NCBI GenBank assembly: GCA_015657635.1
Contig: JACDQM010000095.1
Span: 35,249 to 99,248 of the forward strand
From: Roseateles sp.
GTDB lineage: Bacteria; Pseudomonadota; Gammaproteobacteria; Burkholderiales; Burkholderiaceae_C
Reading direction: 5' to 3'
DNA length: 64,000 nt
The notes under the pieces are model-generated. The model was not told where the DNA came from, searched no databases, and worked only from the letters and a program-made list of their open reading frames with translations. The stretch's first letter is position 1. Each line of letters opens with the position of its first letter. Below, piece by piece: positions 1 through 10,663 of this stretch. The position numbers and the translations under genes are program-made.

Positions 1-108
1 AAGTCGCGCGGGCGCAACCGCTTCTTCAGCTTCGAGATGCAGATGGACACGCTGGAGCAGCGTTCTGCCCGACAGGCTCACGACACCCATGGCCGCGGCG
101 ACAGCTGA
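1..108 (+). CDS. C-terminal end of a GGDEF-type protein (partial)
   Basis: An open frame enters from the left edge and stops at TGA 106-108. The 35 residues seen begin KSRGRNRFFSF, which matches the end of GGDEF (diguanylate cyclase) domains, where an AxYxAKxxGRNR segment closes the fold. The rest of the protein lies outside the window, so neither the catalytic GGDEF motif nor any sensor domain can be judged. The next gene, a hybrid sensor kinase on the same strand, starts about 120 bases downstream, so a shared signalling locus is plausible. The GGDEF assignment is inferred from this short tail only. Confidence 0.6.
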   Translation, partial: KSRGRNRFFSFEMQMDTLEQRSARQAHDTHGRGDS

Positions 109-231
109 GCCGCCGCGCGCAAGAACGGGCCAGACCTTGCGCTTTCATCGCGATCAAGACCCTGCGGGCGTGCCCATAATTGCCCTGTTATCCACCCAGC
201 CGTCCCAGCTTGCCTGCGGCGCGAGACCGTC

Positions 232-2489
<2,258 letters not shown>

Positions 2490-2493
<4 letters not shown>

Positions 2494-3362
2494 ATCCCAC
2501 CCGACGCCAGCTTTGTGCAGCCAGCGCGGCCCTGCTCAGCCCCGCCGGGCTGCTGGCGCAGACAAGCGTCGCGCCGCTGAGCATCGGACTCGCGCCCTTC
2601 CTGACGACCGCGGCGCTGCTGAGCGCGTTCCGGCCGCTGCGCGAGCATCTGGCGCGGCAGACGCAGCAGCCAGTCGAGCTCTACACCGCGCGCGACTTTG
2701 TCGAGCAGCTCAAGCAGACGCGCGCCGGGGCCTACGACATCAGCTATCTGCCCTCGCATCTGGCCGGCCTGGCCATCAGCGACTGGGGTTTCCAGCCACT
2801 GGCTGGCACGCTGAGCCGCACCCCGGTGCTGCTGCTGGTGCGCGCCCAGGGCGGGCTGCGCTCGACGGCCGAGTTGCGCGGTCGCAAAGTCGGCTCGCTC
2901 GGACAGCTGTCCTTGAGCGCTGCCGTCGGCACGCTATGGCTGCGCCAGCACCAGCTGCAGCCAGGGCGTGATGTGCAGCTGCTGCCGCAGACCTCGATCA
3001 ACAGCGCCATGATCAGCCTGGAGCGCGGCGACGTCGATGCGGTCTTTGCCACCCGCAACCAGCTCGACATGCTGCCGAGCCAAGGTTTTGGCGCCCACAG
3101 CGCGATGGCCGAGGTGGGCGACATCGAGGCGCCGATCTTCGTGGCCCAGCCACGTCTGGCGCCCGAGCGCGTGGCCCGGCTGCGCGAGGCCATGCTGGCC
3201 TTCGTGCCCGATCCATCGCGGGCAGGCACCGTCGGCAACACGCTGCTCTACCGCGTCGATGCCGCCGTGCTCAAGCGCCTGGCGCTGCTGCGCGAGATCG
3301 CGCTGGAGCAGTTGCGCGAGGCCGGCTTCGACAGCTCAAGCAGCAGCACCAGCACGCGCTGA
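2490..3362 (+). CDS. PhnD-type periplasmic substrate-binding protein
   Basis: A 290-residue exported protein resembling the phosphate/phosphite/phosphonate (PhnD) binding family. The N-terminus has an RR pair followed by a hydrophobic stretch ending near LLAQ, which fits a signal peptide, possibly Tat-like. Family-like features are the early IGLAPF, the YDISYLPSHLAG region, the GRKVG segment after the hinge and a late FATRNQLDML region. Its ATG overlaps the kinase stop codon, so translation is probably coupled. No permease or ATPase gene is nearby, so a sensory role (presenting a ligand to the kinase) is more likely than transport; this is inference. The last 27 bases overlap the convergent HAD phosphatase gene. 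The Ser/Thr-rich tail looks non-conserved. Confidence 0.8.
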
Positions 3363-4130
3363 CAGCAGCGCCCGCGCCAGCTCGGCAAAGCCCTGGCCAC
3401 GTTCGCCGCGCGTGACATAGCTCGGCAACGCCTGCAGCTGCGGCACGAAGCGCGCAATGTTGGCCACGCCCACCGACAGCGGCATGCGCGCAAACATCTG
3501 CTGGTCATTGGTGGAGTCGCCCACATAGACCCACTCGGCCGCGTCGAAGGCCTGGCCCAGAGCGGCATGCACGGCCCAATGCGCCGCGGTCCACTTGTTG
3601 TGCTCACCGATCCAGCCATTGATGTGGATGGAGCTGACGGTGGCGCGCAGCCCATGCTCGCGCATCACCGCACAGACCTGCTCGATCTGTGGCGCATCCA
3701 GATGTGCATGCTCGCTGTGGTCAATGGCGATATCGGTCAGGCGGCCGGCGCTGTCGGTGGCCAGCGTGGCGCCCGGCACCCGGGCCAGCACATCGGCGGC
3801 ACAGGCCTGCAGCCGGGCGAAGTTGGCGCTGCGCGTGGCCTCGTCCTGGCAGAAGTCGCGCTGCAGCCGGCCCTGCAGATTGCGCAGCATCACCGCCCCG
3901 TTCTCCGCCACGATGGCCGCCACCGGCCAGTCCATCGCGAAGGCCTCGCTCCAGCCGGACGGGCGACCGGTGATGGCGATCACCGGCACGCCGGCCGCCT
4001 GCAGATCGTGCAGGGACTGCAGGGTCTCGGGTGGCAGGCCGGCATGGCCGATCAGGGTGTCGTCGATGTCGGTGAGCACGCCGAACAGGCGGGCCAGGGA
4101 TTCGCGGGGGCAGAGTTCAAGCGCTTGCAT
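3336..4130 (-). CDS. HAD-IIB hydrolase, mannosyl-3-phosphoglycerate phosphatase-like
   Basis: A 264-residue cytosolic HAD-superfamily phosphatase. Motif I is LTDIDDTL, giving Asp21 as nucleophile and Asp23 as acid/base. Motif II is AITGRP, a Lys lies in the HNKW segment, and motif IV is GDSTND, as in subclass IIB enzymes. Length and layout resemble mannosyl-3-phosphoglycerate or sucrose phosphatases, but no sugar-phosphate synthase gene lies nearby, so the substrate cannot be named. The gene is convergent with the binding-protein gene and the coding ends overlap by 27 bases; the Ala-rich C-terminus of one is the Ser-rich tail of the other on the opposite strand. Confidence 0.8.
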   Translation of the reverse strand: MQALELCPRESLARLFGVLTDIDDTLIGHAGLPPETLQSLHDLQAAGVPVIAITGRPSGWSEAFAMDWPVAAIVAENGAVMLRNLQGRLQRDFCQDEATRSANFARLQACAADVLARVPGATLATDSAGRLTDIAIDHSEHAHLDAPQIEQVCAVMREHGLRATVSSIHINGWIGEHNKWTAAHWAVHAALGQAFDAAEWVYVGDSTNDQQMFARMPLSVGVANIARFVPQLQALPSYVTRGERGQGFAELARALLSARAGAAA

Positions 4131-4206
4131 GGGCCGAGATTGTCCGCAATCCCGGCGCTGCTCAGGACATCACGCGGATCGGCGATCCGACTACAATGCG
4201 GCCATT

Positions 4207-4313
4207 CCGAGGAGCGTTGCAACCTCTGCACTGAGGCCAGGCTCGGAACAAGCTCTGTGATACACAGGCCTCGTCGCAACTGCGCTCACCCGCTGAAGTC
4301 CTGCGTGGGTGAG
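4207..4313 (+). promoter_or_regulatory. S-adenosylhomocysteine (SAH) riboswitch with expression platform
   Basis: The leader of ahcY carries the SAH aptamer signature. P1 pairs CCGAG (4207-4211) with CTCGG (4242-4246), the conserved GAGCGTTGCAAC and CCAGGCTCGG segments are present, and the pseudoknot pairs GAGCG (4212-4216) with CGCTC (4283-4287). The joining region (4247-4282) is unusually long and holds a small hairpin, CTGTG/CACAG at 4255-4267. CTCACCC (4285-4291) can instead pair with GGGTGAG (4307-4313), which competes with the pseudoknot and so looks like the switching element. In this class SAH binding turns expression on; the gene behind it is the enzyme that removes SAH. Confidence 0.92.
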
Positions 4314-4354
4314 AGTTTGAATCCCCCCCTTTCTCTCCTGCGCCAGACGGCAGC

Positions 4355-4380
4355 GGCTTCAAGAATGTGTTGAAGGAGCC
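4355..4380 (+). promoter_or_regulatory. Hairpin overlapping the ahcY ribosome-binding site
   Basis: GGC-TTCAA (4355-4362) can pair with TTGAA (4370-4374) and GCC (4378-4380), leaving GGA bulged. The Shine-Dalgarno GAAGGAG at 4372-4378 lies inside this structure, six bases before the ATG at 4385. It could be the translational output of the upstream SAH riboswitch. The pairing is visible in the sequence; the regulatory role is inferred. Confidence 0.45.
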
Positions 4381-4384
4381 TGCA

Positions 4385-5818
4385 ATGAACGCCGTTAAGA
4401 AGACCCTGGCCGCTGACCAGTACAAGATTGCCGACCTGTCCCTGGCCGCCTGGGGCCGCAAGGAACTGAGCATCGCCGAGAGCGAAATGCCCGCGCTGAT
4501 GGCGATCCGCCGCGAATACGCCGCAAGCCAGCCTCTCAAGGGCGCGCGCATCACCGGTTCGCTGCACATGACCATCCAGACCGGCGTGCTGGTCGAAACC
4601 CTGCAGGCGCTGGGCGCCGAAGTGCGCTGGGCCTCGTGCAATATCTTCTCCACCCAGGACCATGCGGCTGCCGCGCTGGTGGCCGAAGGCACGCCGGTGT
4701 TCGCCTACAAGGGCGAGACGCTGGAAGACTACTGGGACTACACCCACCGCATCTTCGAATTCGCCGCCAAGGGTGAGCCTGGCGAAGGCCCGAACATGAT
4801 CCTGGACGACGGCGGCGATGCCACGCTGCTGATGCACCTGGGCCAGAAGGCCGAGAAGGACCTGAGCGTGCTGGCCAAGCCAGGCAGCGAGGAAGAGCGC
4901 ATCCTGTTCGCCGCCATCAAGGCCAAGATCGCCCAGGACCCGAGCTGGTACACCCGCAAGAGCGCCGAGATCATCGGCGTGACCGAGGAAACCACCACCG
5001 GCGTGCTGCGCCTGAACGAGATGGCGGCCAAGGGCGGTCTGCTGTTCCGCGCCATCAACGTCAATGACTCGGTGACCAAGAGCAAGTTCGACAACCTCTA
5101 CGGCTGCCGCGAATCGCTGGTCGATGCGATCAAGCGCGCCACCGATGTGATGGTCGCCGGCAAGATCGCCGTCGTGGCCGGCTATGGCGACGTGGGCAAG
5201 GGCTCGGCCCAAGCGCTGCGCGCGCTGTCGGCCCAGGTGTGGGTGACCGAGATCGACCCGATCTGCGCGTTGCAGGCCGCGATGGAAGGCTACCGTGTCG
5301 TGACGATGGAATACGCCGCCGACAAGGCCGACATCTTCGTCAGCGCCACCGGCAACAAGAACGTGATCCGCTACGAGCACATGGCCGCGATGAAGAACAA
5401 CGCCATCGTCTGCAATATCGGCCACTTCGACAACGAGATCGACGTCGCTTCGCTGGACAAGTGCGAGTGGGACGAGATCAAGCCGCAGGTCGACCATGTG
5501 ATCTTCCCGTCCGGCCGTCGCATCATCCTGCTGGCCAAGGGCCGTCTGGTGAACCTGGGCTGCGGCACCGGCCACCCGAGCTATGTGATGTCGAGCTCCT
5601 TCGCGAACCAGACCATCGCGCAGATCGAGCTGTATGCCCACAAGGACGCGTATGACATCGGCAAGGTCTATGTGCTGCCCAAGCATCTGGACGAGAAGGT
5701 GGCGCGCCTGCAGCTGGTGACGCTGAATGCGCAGCTCAGCGAGCTGAGTGATGAGCAGGCGGCGTACATTGGCGTGCCCAAGACCGGCCCCTTCAAGTCC
5801 GCCACCTACCGCTACTAA
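4385..5818 (+). CDS. ahcY: Adenosylhomocysteinase (SAH hydrolase)
   Basis: A 477-residue cytosolic NAD-dependent enzyme that splits S-adenosylhomocysteine into adenosine and homocysteine, relieving product inhibition of SAM methyltransferases. Visible marks are the substrate-domain segments GSLHMTIQT and [15 protein letters not shown], the Rossmann motif GYGDVGKG from about residue 266, the [11 protein letters not shown] segment and the C-terminal KSATYRY that completes the neighbouring subunit's NAD site. The length matches bacterial homologues that carry the extra internal segment. The ATG at 4385 was chosen over an upstream GTG because GAAGGAG precedes it by six bases and the riboswitch ends just before. 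tlyA and metF follow on the same strand. Confidence 0.98.
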   Translation: MNAVKKTLAADQYKIADLSLAAWGRKELSIAESEMPALMAIRREYAASQPLKGARITGSLHMTIQTGVLVETLQALGAEVRWASCNIFSTQDHAAAALVAEGTPVFAYKGETLEDYWDYTHRIFEFAAKGEPGEGPNMILDDGGDATLLMHLGQKAEKDLSVLAKPGSEEERILFAAIKAKIAQDPSWYTRKSAEIIGVTEETTTGVLRLNEMAAKGGLLFRAINVNDSVTKSKFDNLYGCRESLVDAIKRATDVMVAGKIAVVAGYGDVGKGSAQALRALSAQVWVTEIDPICALQAAMEGYRVVTMEYAADKADIFVSATGNKNVIRYEHMAAMKNNAIVCNIGHFDNEIDVASLDKCEWDEIKPQVDHVIFPSGRRIILLAKGRLVNLGCGTGHPSYVMSSSFANQTIAQIELYAHKDAYDIGKVYVLPKHLDEKVARLQLVTLNAQLSELSDEQAAYIGVPKTGPFKSATYRY

Positions 5819-5964
5819 GCGCTGGGCTACTGCGCGGCGCGCTGGCGTTGTTGGGCGGTGCTCGGAATCCTCACGACCAGGAAGGTCGCTCCGGTTCCTG
5901 CGCTCCGTCCGCCTAGCCAGCGCACCGCTCGCTACGCCCCCGAGAATCCTGTCCCATCTCTTCG

Positions 5965-6735
5965 ATGCGCGCTGACCAACTGCTTGTCGCCCACAAGCTC
6001 GCCCCGACGCGTTCGGCCGCCCAGCGGCTGATCGACAGCGGGGCGGCTGAGTGGGCTTCGCCCACCGGCTGGGCGCGGGTGCGCAAGTCTGGCGAAGACC
6101 TGCCGCAGACCGCGCAGTTCCGCATCACCGACGACGCGGAGTTGCGCTTTGTCTCGCGCGGCGGACTCAAGCTGGAAGGCGCTTTGAAGCACTGCGGCCT
6201 GTCGGTCGCCGGTTTCACGGCGCTGGACATGGGCCAGAGCACCGGCGGCTTCAGTGACTGCCTGCTGAAAAGCGGCGCAGCGCGCGTGGTCGGCGTGGAT
6301 GTGGGCCATGGCCAGCTGCATGCCAGCCTGAGCAGCGACAGCCGCATCACCGCGCTGGAAGGCCTGCATGTGCGCGAGTTGATCGGCTCGGCGCTGGAGG
6401 GCCACAAGCCCGCAGGCGGCTTCGACCTGATCGTCGGCGATCTGAGCTTCATCTCGATGCTGGGCGCCCTGCCCCATCTCAAGCCCTGGCTCAGGGCCGG
6501 GGGTCAGGTCTTGCTGCTGGTGAAGCCGCAGTTCGAGCTGGGCCCCAAGGCCGTCGGCCGCGGCGGGCTGGTGAAGGACAGCGGCCTCTATCCGCAGCTG
6601 CAGGCGCAAGCCCGTGAGGCCTGCGCCGCGTTGGGCTGGGCGGTGCGCGACTACTTTCAAAGCCCCATCACCGGCGGTGATGGCAATACCGAATTCTTTC
6701 TGTGGGCCCAGGCCCCGGAGCAATCAACACCATGA
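5965..6735 (+). CDS. tlyA: TlyA-family rRNA 2'-O-methyltransferase / hemolysin-like protein
   Basis: A 256-residue protein with an N-terminal S4-like RNA-binding domain (about 1-60, starting MRADQLL) followed by an FtsJ-type Rossmann methyltransferase fold. The SAM motif reads LDMGQSTGGF where the family usually has DVGASTGGF. The catalytic set is visible as SRGGLKL, GDLSFIS, LVKPQFE and a late Glu in GNTEFF. Characterised TlyA enzymes methylate cytidines in 16S and/or 23S rRNA; the older hemolysin name is probably an indirect effect. It uses SAM and releases SAH, which fits its place between ahcY and metF. The stop overlaps the metF start as ATGA, so the two are translationally coupled. Confidence 0.88.
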   Translation: MRADQLLVAHKLAPTRSAAQRLIDSGAAEWASPTGWARVRKSGEDLPQTAQFRITDDAELRFVSRGGLKLEGALKHCGLSVAGFTALDMGQSTGGFSDCLLKSGAARVVGVDVGHGQLHASLSSDSRITALEGLHVRELIGSALEGHKPAGGFDLIVGDLSFISMLGALPHLKPWLRAGGQVLLLVKPQFELGPKAVGRGGLVKDSGLYPQLQAQAREACAALGWAVRDYFQSPITGGDGNTEFFLWAQAPEQSTP

Positions 6736-7574
6736 CCACGAACCAGAAGACGCCTGTGAGCTTCGAGTTCTTCCCGCCCAACACACCGGTGGGCGCGGAA
6801 AAGCTCAAGACCGTGGTGCAGGAACTCTCCAGCCTGCAGCCCCAATACTTCAGCGTCACCTATGGCGCTGGCGGCTCGACCCGCGACAAGACGCTAGCCA
6901 CCGTCAGCCAGATCGCGGCGATGGGCTTCGAGGCCGCGCCGCACCTGAGCTGCGTCGGCTCGACGCGCGAGAACATCGCCGAGATCCTGGCCACCTACCG
7001 CGCGCAGAACATCCGCCGCGTGGTGGCGCTGCGTGGCGATCTGCCCAGCGGCACGGCCACGGCAGGCGAGTTCCGCTATGCGGCCGAACTGGTGCGCTTC
7101 ATCCGTGAGACGCAAGGCGCGGACTGGAAGATCGAGGTGGCGGCCTATCCCGAGTACCACCCGCAGCAACGCTATGCCGCCAAGGATCTGCAGCACTTCG
7201 CCGACAAGATGGCGGCGGGCGCGAGCGCGGCGATCACGCAGTTCTTCTTCAACCCCGACGCCTACTTCCACTTCGTCGACGAAGCGCGCAAGCTGGGTGT
7301 GACCCAGCCCATCGTGCCGGGCATCATGCCCTTCCACAACTACGCGCGCATCGCGCAGTTCGCAGCCCGCGACGGCATCGAGATTCCGCGCTGGGTGGCG
7401 CTGAAGATGGAAGGCTATATGGACGATGTGGCATCGATCCGCGCCTTCGGCCTGGAAGTGATGACGCGCGTCTGCGAGCGCCTGATCGCCGGCGGCGCGC
7501 CGGGCATCCACTTCTACACGCTGAACCAATCGGCCTTGACGCTGGAGTTGTGCAAACGCCTCAGTCTGGGCTGA
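6732..7574 (+). CDS. metF: 5,10-methylenetetrahydrofolate reductase
   Basis: A 280-residue FAD-dependent TIM-barrel enzyme that reduces methylene-THF to methyl-THF, the methyl donor for remethylating homocysteine to methionine. Family marks are SFEFFPPNT at the start, TYGAGGSTRDKT, the substrate/FAD loop VALRGDLP, and AAITQFFFNPDAYFHF. The ATG at 6732 overlaps the tlyA stop codon. With ahcY and tlyA it forms an operon serving the methyl cycle: ahcY makes homocysteine and metF provides the methyl group. A stem-loop terminator follows 25 bases after the stop. Confidence 0.97.
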   Translation: MTTNQKTPVSFEFFPPNTPVGAEKLKTVVQELSSLQPQYFSVTYGAGGSTRDKTLATVSQIAAMGFEAAPHLSCVGSTRENIAEILATYRAQNIRRVVALRGDLPSGTATAGEFRYAAELVRFIRETQGADWKIEVAAYPEYHPQQRYAAKDLQHFADKMAAGASAAITQFFFNPDAYFHFVDEARKLGVTQPIVPGIMPFHNYARIAQFAARDGIEIPRWVALKMEGYMDDVASIRAFGLEVMTRVCERLIAGGAPGIHFYTLNQSALTLELCKRLSLG

Positions 7575-7598
7575 CTTGTTGACCCATCTCAAAGCCCC

Positions 7599-7624
7599 AA
7601 GGCCCTCCCCGGAGGGCCTTGTTT
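7599..7624 (+). terminator. Rho-independent terminator after metF
   Basis: A GC-rich stem AAGGCCCTC / GAGGGCCTT (7599-7607 with 7612-7620) is followed by GTTTG. It closes the ahcY-tlyA-metF unit. The U tract is short, so efficiency may be moderate. Confidence 0.7.
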
Positions 7625-7628
7625 GCAT

Positions 7629-7642
7629 TTGCGTCAGATCAA
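7629..7642 (+). promoter_or_regulatory. FNR/Anr-like box upstream of ompW
   Basis: TTGCGTCAGATCAA matches the FNR consensus TTGAT-N4-ATCAA at all but two of the ten defined positions. It lies about 70 bases before the ompW start, in the right place for activation at around -41. ompW is oxygen-regulated by FNR in E. coli; applying that here is inference from one imperfect site. Confidence 0.35.
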
Positions 7643-7711
7643 GGGTTTACCCCTGCATGGCTCGTCCAATCACTTCATCGGGAACGTTCCCGCACAACTG
7701 GAGTGTTTGAA

Positions 7712-8323
7712 ATGTCGAAGAAGATGATTGTCACCAGCCTGGCCGCCGTGATGGCCCTGTCTGCTTTCGCCGCTCAGGCTGCCGAAGGCCCGTGGCTGGT
7801 GCGCGCCCGCGCCGTGAACCTGGATTCGGCCAACAAGGACACGACCGGCCTGGGCCTGTCGGTCAACAACAAGGTCATCCCGGAAGTCGACATCAGCTAC
7901 TTCATCACGCCGAACATCGCAGCCGAGCTGGTTCTGACCTATCCGCAAAAGCATGACCTGAAGTCGAATGGCAACAAGATCGGTTCGCTCAAGCACCTGC
8001 CGCCGACGCTGAGCCTGCAGTACCACTTCGCGCCGACCGCCAGCTTCCGTCCCTATGTGGGCGTGGGCGTGAACTACACGCACTTCTCCAGCGTCGAGTT
8101 CGCACCTGCCGTCGCGGCCGCACTCAAGCCCAGCATCAAGAGCGACAGCTATGGCCTGAGCGTGCAAGCCGGCGCGGACTTTGAAGTCGCCAAGAACCTG
8201 TACCTGAACGTGGACATCAAGAAGGTGCAGATCGGCACCAAGGTCTATTCCAACGGCACCGAAGTCGGCAAGTTCAAGGTCGACCCGCTGCTGGTCGGCA
8301 TCGGCCTGGGCATGCGCTTCTAA
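7712..8323 (+). CDS. ompW: OmpW-family outer membrane protein
   Basis: A 203-residue outer-membrane eight-stranded barrel. Residues 1-22 form a signal peptide (basic start, hydrophobic core, AQAAEG cleavage region). Family features are GPWLVRARAVNL early, PEVDISYFITPNIAAELVLTYPQKHD, the LPPTLSLQYHF strand, the FRPYVGVGVNYTHF segment and a C-terminal GIGLGMRF ending in Phe, the usual BAM recognition signal. OmpW forms a small hydrophobic channel linked to stress and anaerobic adaptation in other bacteria. GGAG at 7700-7703 precedes the ATG. It is a single-gene unit between two terminators. Confidence 0.93.
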   Translation: MSKKMIVTSLAAVMALSAFAAQAAEGPWLVRARAVNLDSANKDTTGLGLSVNNKVIPEVDISYFITPNIAAELVLTYPQKHDLKSNGNKIGSLKHLPPTLSLQYHFAPTASFRPYVGVGVNYTHFSSVEFAPAVAAALKPSIKSDSYGLSVQAGADFEVAKNLYLNVDIKKVQIGTKVYSNGTEVGKFKVDPLLVGIGLGMRF

Positions 8324-8382
8324 GCACACGGCCACTGCGCTGGCCGCTGCCGCGCCAGCGCAGAGACCTGAGAGAGTTGTTC

Positions 8383-8416
8383 AAAGCCGCCGGGGCTGCC
8401 CCCGGCGGCTTTTTTT
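8383..8416 (+). terminator. Strong Rho-independent terminator after ompW
   Basis: The stem AAAGCCGCCGGGG pairs with CCCCGGCGGCTTT around a short loop, and an uninterrupted run of T follows to 8416. Confidence 0.92.
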
Positions 8417-8544
8417 GCACGGGGCTGACCGTCGGCATTTTTAACAGGGGCTCCGGCGCGATTCGCGCACCGGTGTGAACTTGTGCACTGCAGCGCCGCC
8501 ATCTGCTTGTCAGCCAAAACCCCTCCGCGAATCGGGGGGTGCCA

Positions 8545-8561
8545 CTGGCATGAAGTCTGCA
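8545..8561 (+). promoter_or_regulatory. Sigma-54 (-24/-12) type promoter before the PEP-CTERM gene
   Basis: CTGGCATGAAGTCTGCA fits the RpoN consensus CTGGCACG-N4-TTGCA at 15 of 17 positions, with GG and GC correctly spaced. It lies 80 bases before the start codon, in the otherwise empty stretch 8417-8640. PEP-CTERM exosortase substrates are known to be controlled by the PrsK/PrsR system through RpoN, which supports the call. A GC-rich inverted repeat (about 8518-8541) sits just upstream. Confidence 0.6.
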
Positions 8562-8640
8562 CCTACAGAGGTGATCTGCCCGCGGGAGGAACGCTGGCGG
8601 ATTCAACAACAACACCTCAACACATCAATTGCGACATCCC

Positions 8641-9219
8641 ATGAAACTGAAAGCTGCTGTGCTCGCCCTGGCCTCCGCCCTGTCCCTCGTTACCGGCACC
8701 GCGAATGCCGCCATCGTCACCAGCACCAATGTGCCGGTCACCATCTGCGATCTGTGCACCGTCAGCTCAACGCTCAACTTCGGCAGCCACCTGACGCTGA
8801 CAGACGTGAACGTGCGCCTGAGCAACTTGACACACACATTTGTCGGCGACCTGCTGATCACATTGATCAGCCCACGCGGCACCTCGGTCGTCTTGAGCGA
8901 CAAACGTGGCGGTAGCGGCGACAACTTCAGGAATACCGTGTTCGACGATGAGGCTGGCAGAGCCATTGCCGACGGCAGCGCTCCGTTCACCGGCAGTTTC
9001 CGTCCGGACGGTCTGCTCAGTGCTTTCGACGGTCAAGACGCTTTCGGCACCTGGACCCTGCGTGTCGAGGATCAGGCGTTCATTGACAGTGGTTCAATCA
9101 ACAGCTGGGGCCTTGAGCTGACCGGCACCGCCAACAATGTGCCGGAGCCCACCTCGCTGGCGCTGAGCGCATTGGCGCTCGCGGGCCTGGCAGCGGCTCG
9201 CCGCCGTCGCGCAGCCTGA
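8641..9219 (+). CDS. Secreted P-domain protein with PEP-CTERM sorting signal
   Basis: A 192-residue exported protein. A signal peptide (about 1-23, ending TANA-A) leads into a P/Homo B (proprotein convertase P) domain, seen in LTHTFVGDLLITLISPRGT, FRPDGLLSAFDGQDAFGTWTLRVEDQ and SGSINSWGLELTG. The C-terminus is a textbook PEP-CTERM signal: VPEP, a hydrophobic helix, then RRRR. Such proteins are cut and anchored or released by exosortase EpsH/XrtA and are linked to exopolysaccharide and biofilm or floc formation. No protease domain is attached, so the P-domain probably acts as a structural or binding module. No exosortase gene is in the window. The sigma-54-like promoter upstream fits known control of this class. 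Confidence 0.88.
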   Translation: MKLKAAVLALASALSLVTGTANAAIVTSTNVPVTICDLCTVSSTLNFGSHLTLTDVNVRLSNLTHTFVGDLLITLISPRGTSVVLSDKRGGSGDNFRNTVFDDEAGRAIADGSAPFTGSFRPDGLLSAFDGQDAFGTWTLRVEDQAFIDSGSINSWGLELTGTANNVPEPTSLALSALALAGLAAARRRRAA

Positions 9220-9250
9220 GGATGTCGGTGGCTGCAACGCAGCCATGAGC

Positions 9251-9280
9251 AAAGGGCGCCAATGGCGCCCTTTGTCTTTG
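9251..9280 (+). terminator. Rho-independent terminator after the PEP-CTERM gene
   Basis: A perfect stem AAAGGGCGCC / GGCGCCCTTT with loop AAT (9251-9273) is followed by TGTCTTT. It may also work for pepQ transcription coming from the other strand. Confidence 0.8.
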
Positions 9281-9326
9281 CCGGCCACTCAGCGCTGGCC
9301 CGAGCGCCGCGTCGGCAGCGCCAGGC

Positions 9327-10643
9327 TCAGCCCAGCGCTTCGAACGCCTCGCGCGTCAGGTTCTCCGGTGCGCCGTCGGCGCGGCAGACCACATCGTCCT
9401 CGATGCGCACGCCGCCGATACGTGCCAGGCGCTCGACCAGCGGCCAGTTCACCGCAGCGCCCTGCGGCGTCGCGCGCAGCTTGCTCAGCAGCGTCGGGAT
9501 GAAGTAGAGCCCGGGCTCGATGGTCACCACCATGCCGGGGGCCAGCGTGCGCGTCAGACGCAGATAGGGGTGGCCCTCGGGCTTGGGCGAGGGCGTGCCG
9601 CTGTCGTCCGCCATGAAACCGCCGATGTCATGCACCTGCAGGCCCAGCAGATGGCCGATGCCATGCGGGAAGAAGGTGGTGGTGATGCGTTCGGCCACCA
9701 GCGCCTCTTCGCTCAGGCCCTGCACGATGCCCAGCTCGCGCAGCACGCGCGCGGTGCGGCGGTGCGCGCTCAGATGGATGTCGCGGTAGTCGACACCCCG
9801 GCGCACCTCATCCACCAGGCCCAGCTGCTCGCGCTCCATCGCTGCCAGCAGCGCGTCGAACTCAGCGTTGCCGCCGGCGCTCCAGGTGCGCGTGATGTCG
9901 CTCGCATAACCATTGACCTGCGCACCCGCATCGATCAGCAGCGCGCGGCTCTCGGCCGGCGCTACCGCATCCTGGTATTGGTAGTGCAGCACCGCGCCAT
10001 GCTCGTTGAGCGCGACGATATTCGTATAGGGCAGGTCGCGGTCGGTGTGGCCGCAGGCGGCCAGGTAGGCGCGGTGGATCTCCAGCTCGGACGCGCCGGC
10101 CAGAAAGGCCTGGCGTGCGGCGATATGCGCCGGCGCCGCGCGGCGCGAAGCCGCGCGCATCTGCTCCAGCTCATGCTCGGTCTTGCAGGCGCGCTGGTAG
10201 TGCAGCAGGTTCAGCAGCGCTTCAGGGTTGTTGGGCTGCAGGCCCTCCAGCGCAGCGTCAGCCTCGCCGATGATGGCCAGGCGCCCAGCCACCTGCAGAT
10301 GCTGGCGCGCCTGCGCCGGCTCACTGATGACGATGATCTCGAAGTGGGCCACCCACTCGCCGCTCGGGTCGCTGGGCGGCACATGCCAGTAGTCGTCGGG
10401 CTGGTAGTACACCAGGCGCGGCTTGTGGCCGGGGCGGATCAGCAGCCAGCTGTGCGGATGCGCGGTCAGCGGCAGCCAGTGCTTGAAGTGCGGATTGGGC
10501 TGGAACAGATAGGGCCGGTCGTCGAGGAAGGCGAACTTCTCGATGCCGCTGGCGATCGCCAGGGCGTCAAAACCGCTGCGGGCCAGCGCGTCTTCGCTGC
10601 GGCGCTGCAGCTCGGCCAAGTGTCGGGCGTAGAGGGTGCTCAT
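9327..10643 (-). CDS. pepQ: Xaa-Pro dipeptidase (prolidase)
   Basis: A 438-residue cytosolic metallopeptidase of family M24 that cleaves Xaa-Pro dipeptides. The N-terminal creatinase-like domain covers about 1-160. The pita-bread catalytic domain shows all five dinuclear metal ligands: two Asp in LIDAGAQVNGYASDITRTW, His in HGIGHLLGLQVHD, Glu in TIEPGLYF and Glu in GVRIEDDV. Length and the FLDDRPYLFQPNPHFKHW segment fit PepQ rather than aminopeptidase P. It lies upstream-to-downstream with the 5-formyl-THF cyclo-ligase on the same strand, 20 bases apart, so the two may be co-transcribed. Confidence 0.93.
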   Translation of the reverse strand: MSTLYARHLAELQRRSEDALARSGFDALAIASGIEKFAFLDDRPYLFQPNPHFKHWLPLTAHPHSWLLIRPGHKPRLVYYQPDDYWHVPPSDPSGEWVAHFEIIVISEPAQARQHLQVAGRLAIIGEADAALEGLQPNNPEALLNLLHYQRACKTEHELEQMRAASRRAAPAHIAARQAFLAGASELEIHRAYLAACGHTDRDLPYTNIVALNEHGAVLHYQYQDAVAPAESRALLIDAGAQVNGYASDITRTWSAGGNAEFDALLAAMEREQLGLVDEVRRGVDYRDIHLSAHRRTARVLRELGIVQGLSEEALVAERITTTFFPHGIGHLLGLQVHDIGGFMADDSGTPSPKPEGHPYLRLTRTLAPGMVVTIEPGLYFIPTLLSKLRATPQGAAVNWPLVERLARIGGVRIEDDVVCRADGAPENLTREAFEALG

Positions 10644-10663
10644 GGGGGTGGATTCTTGCAGGC

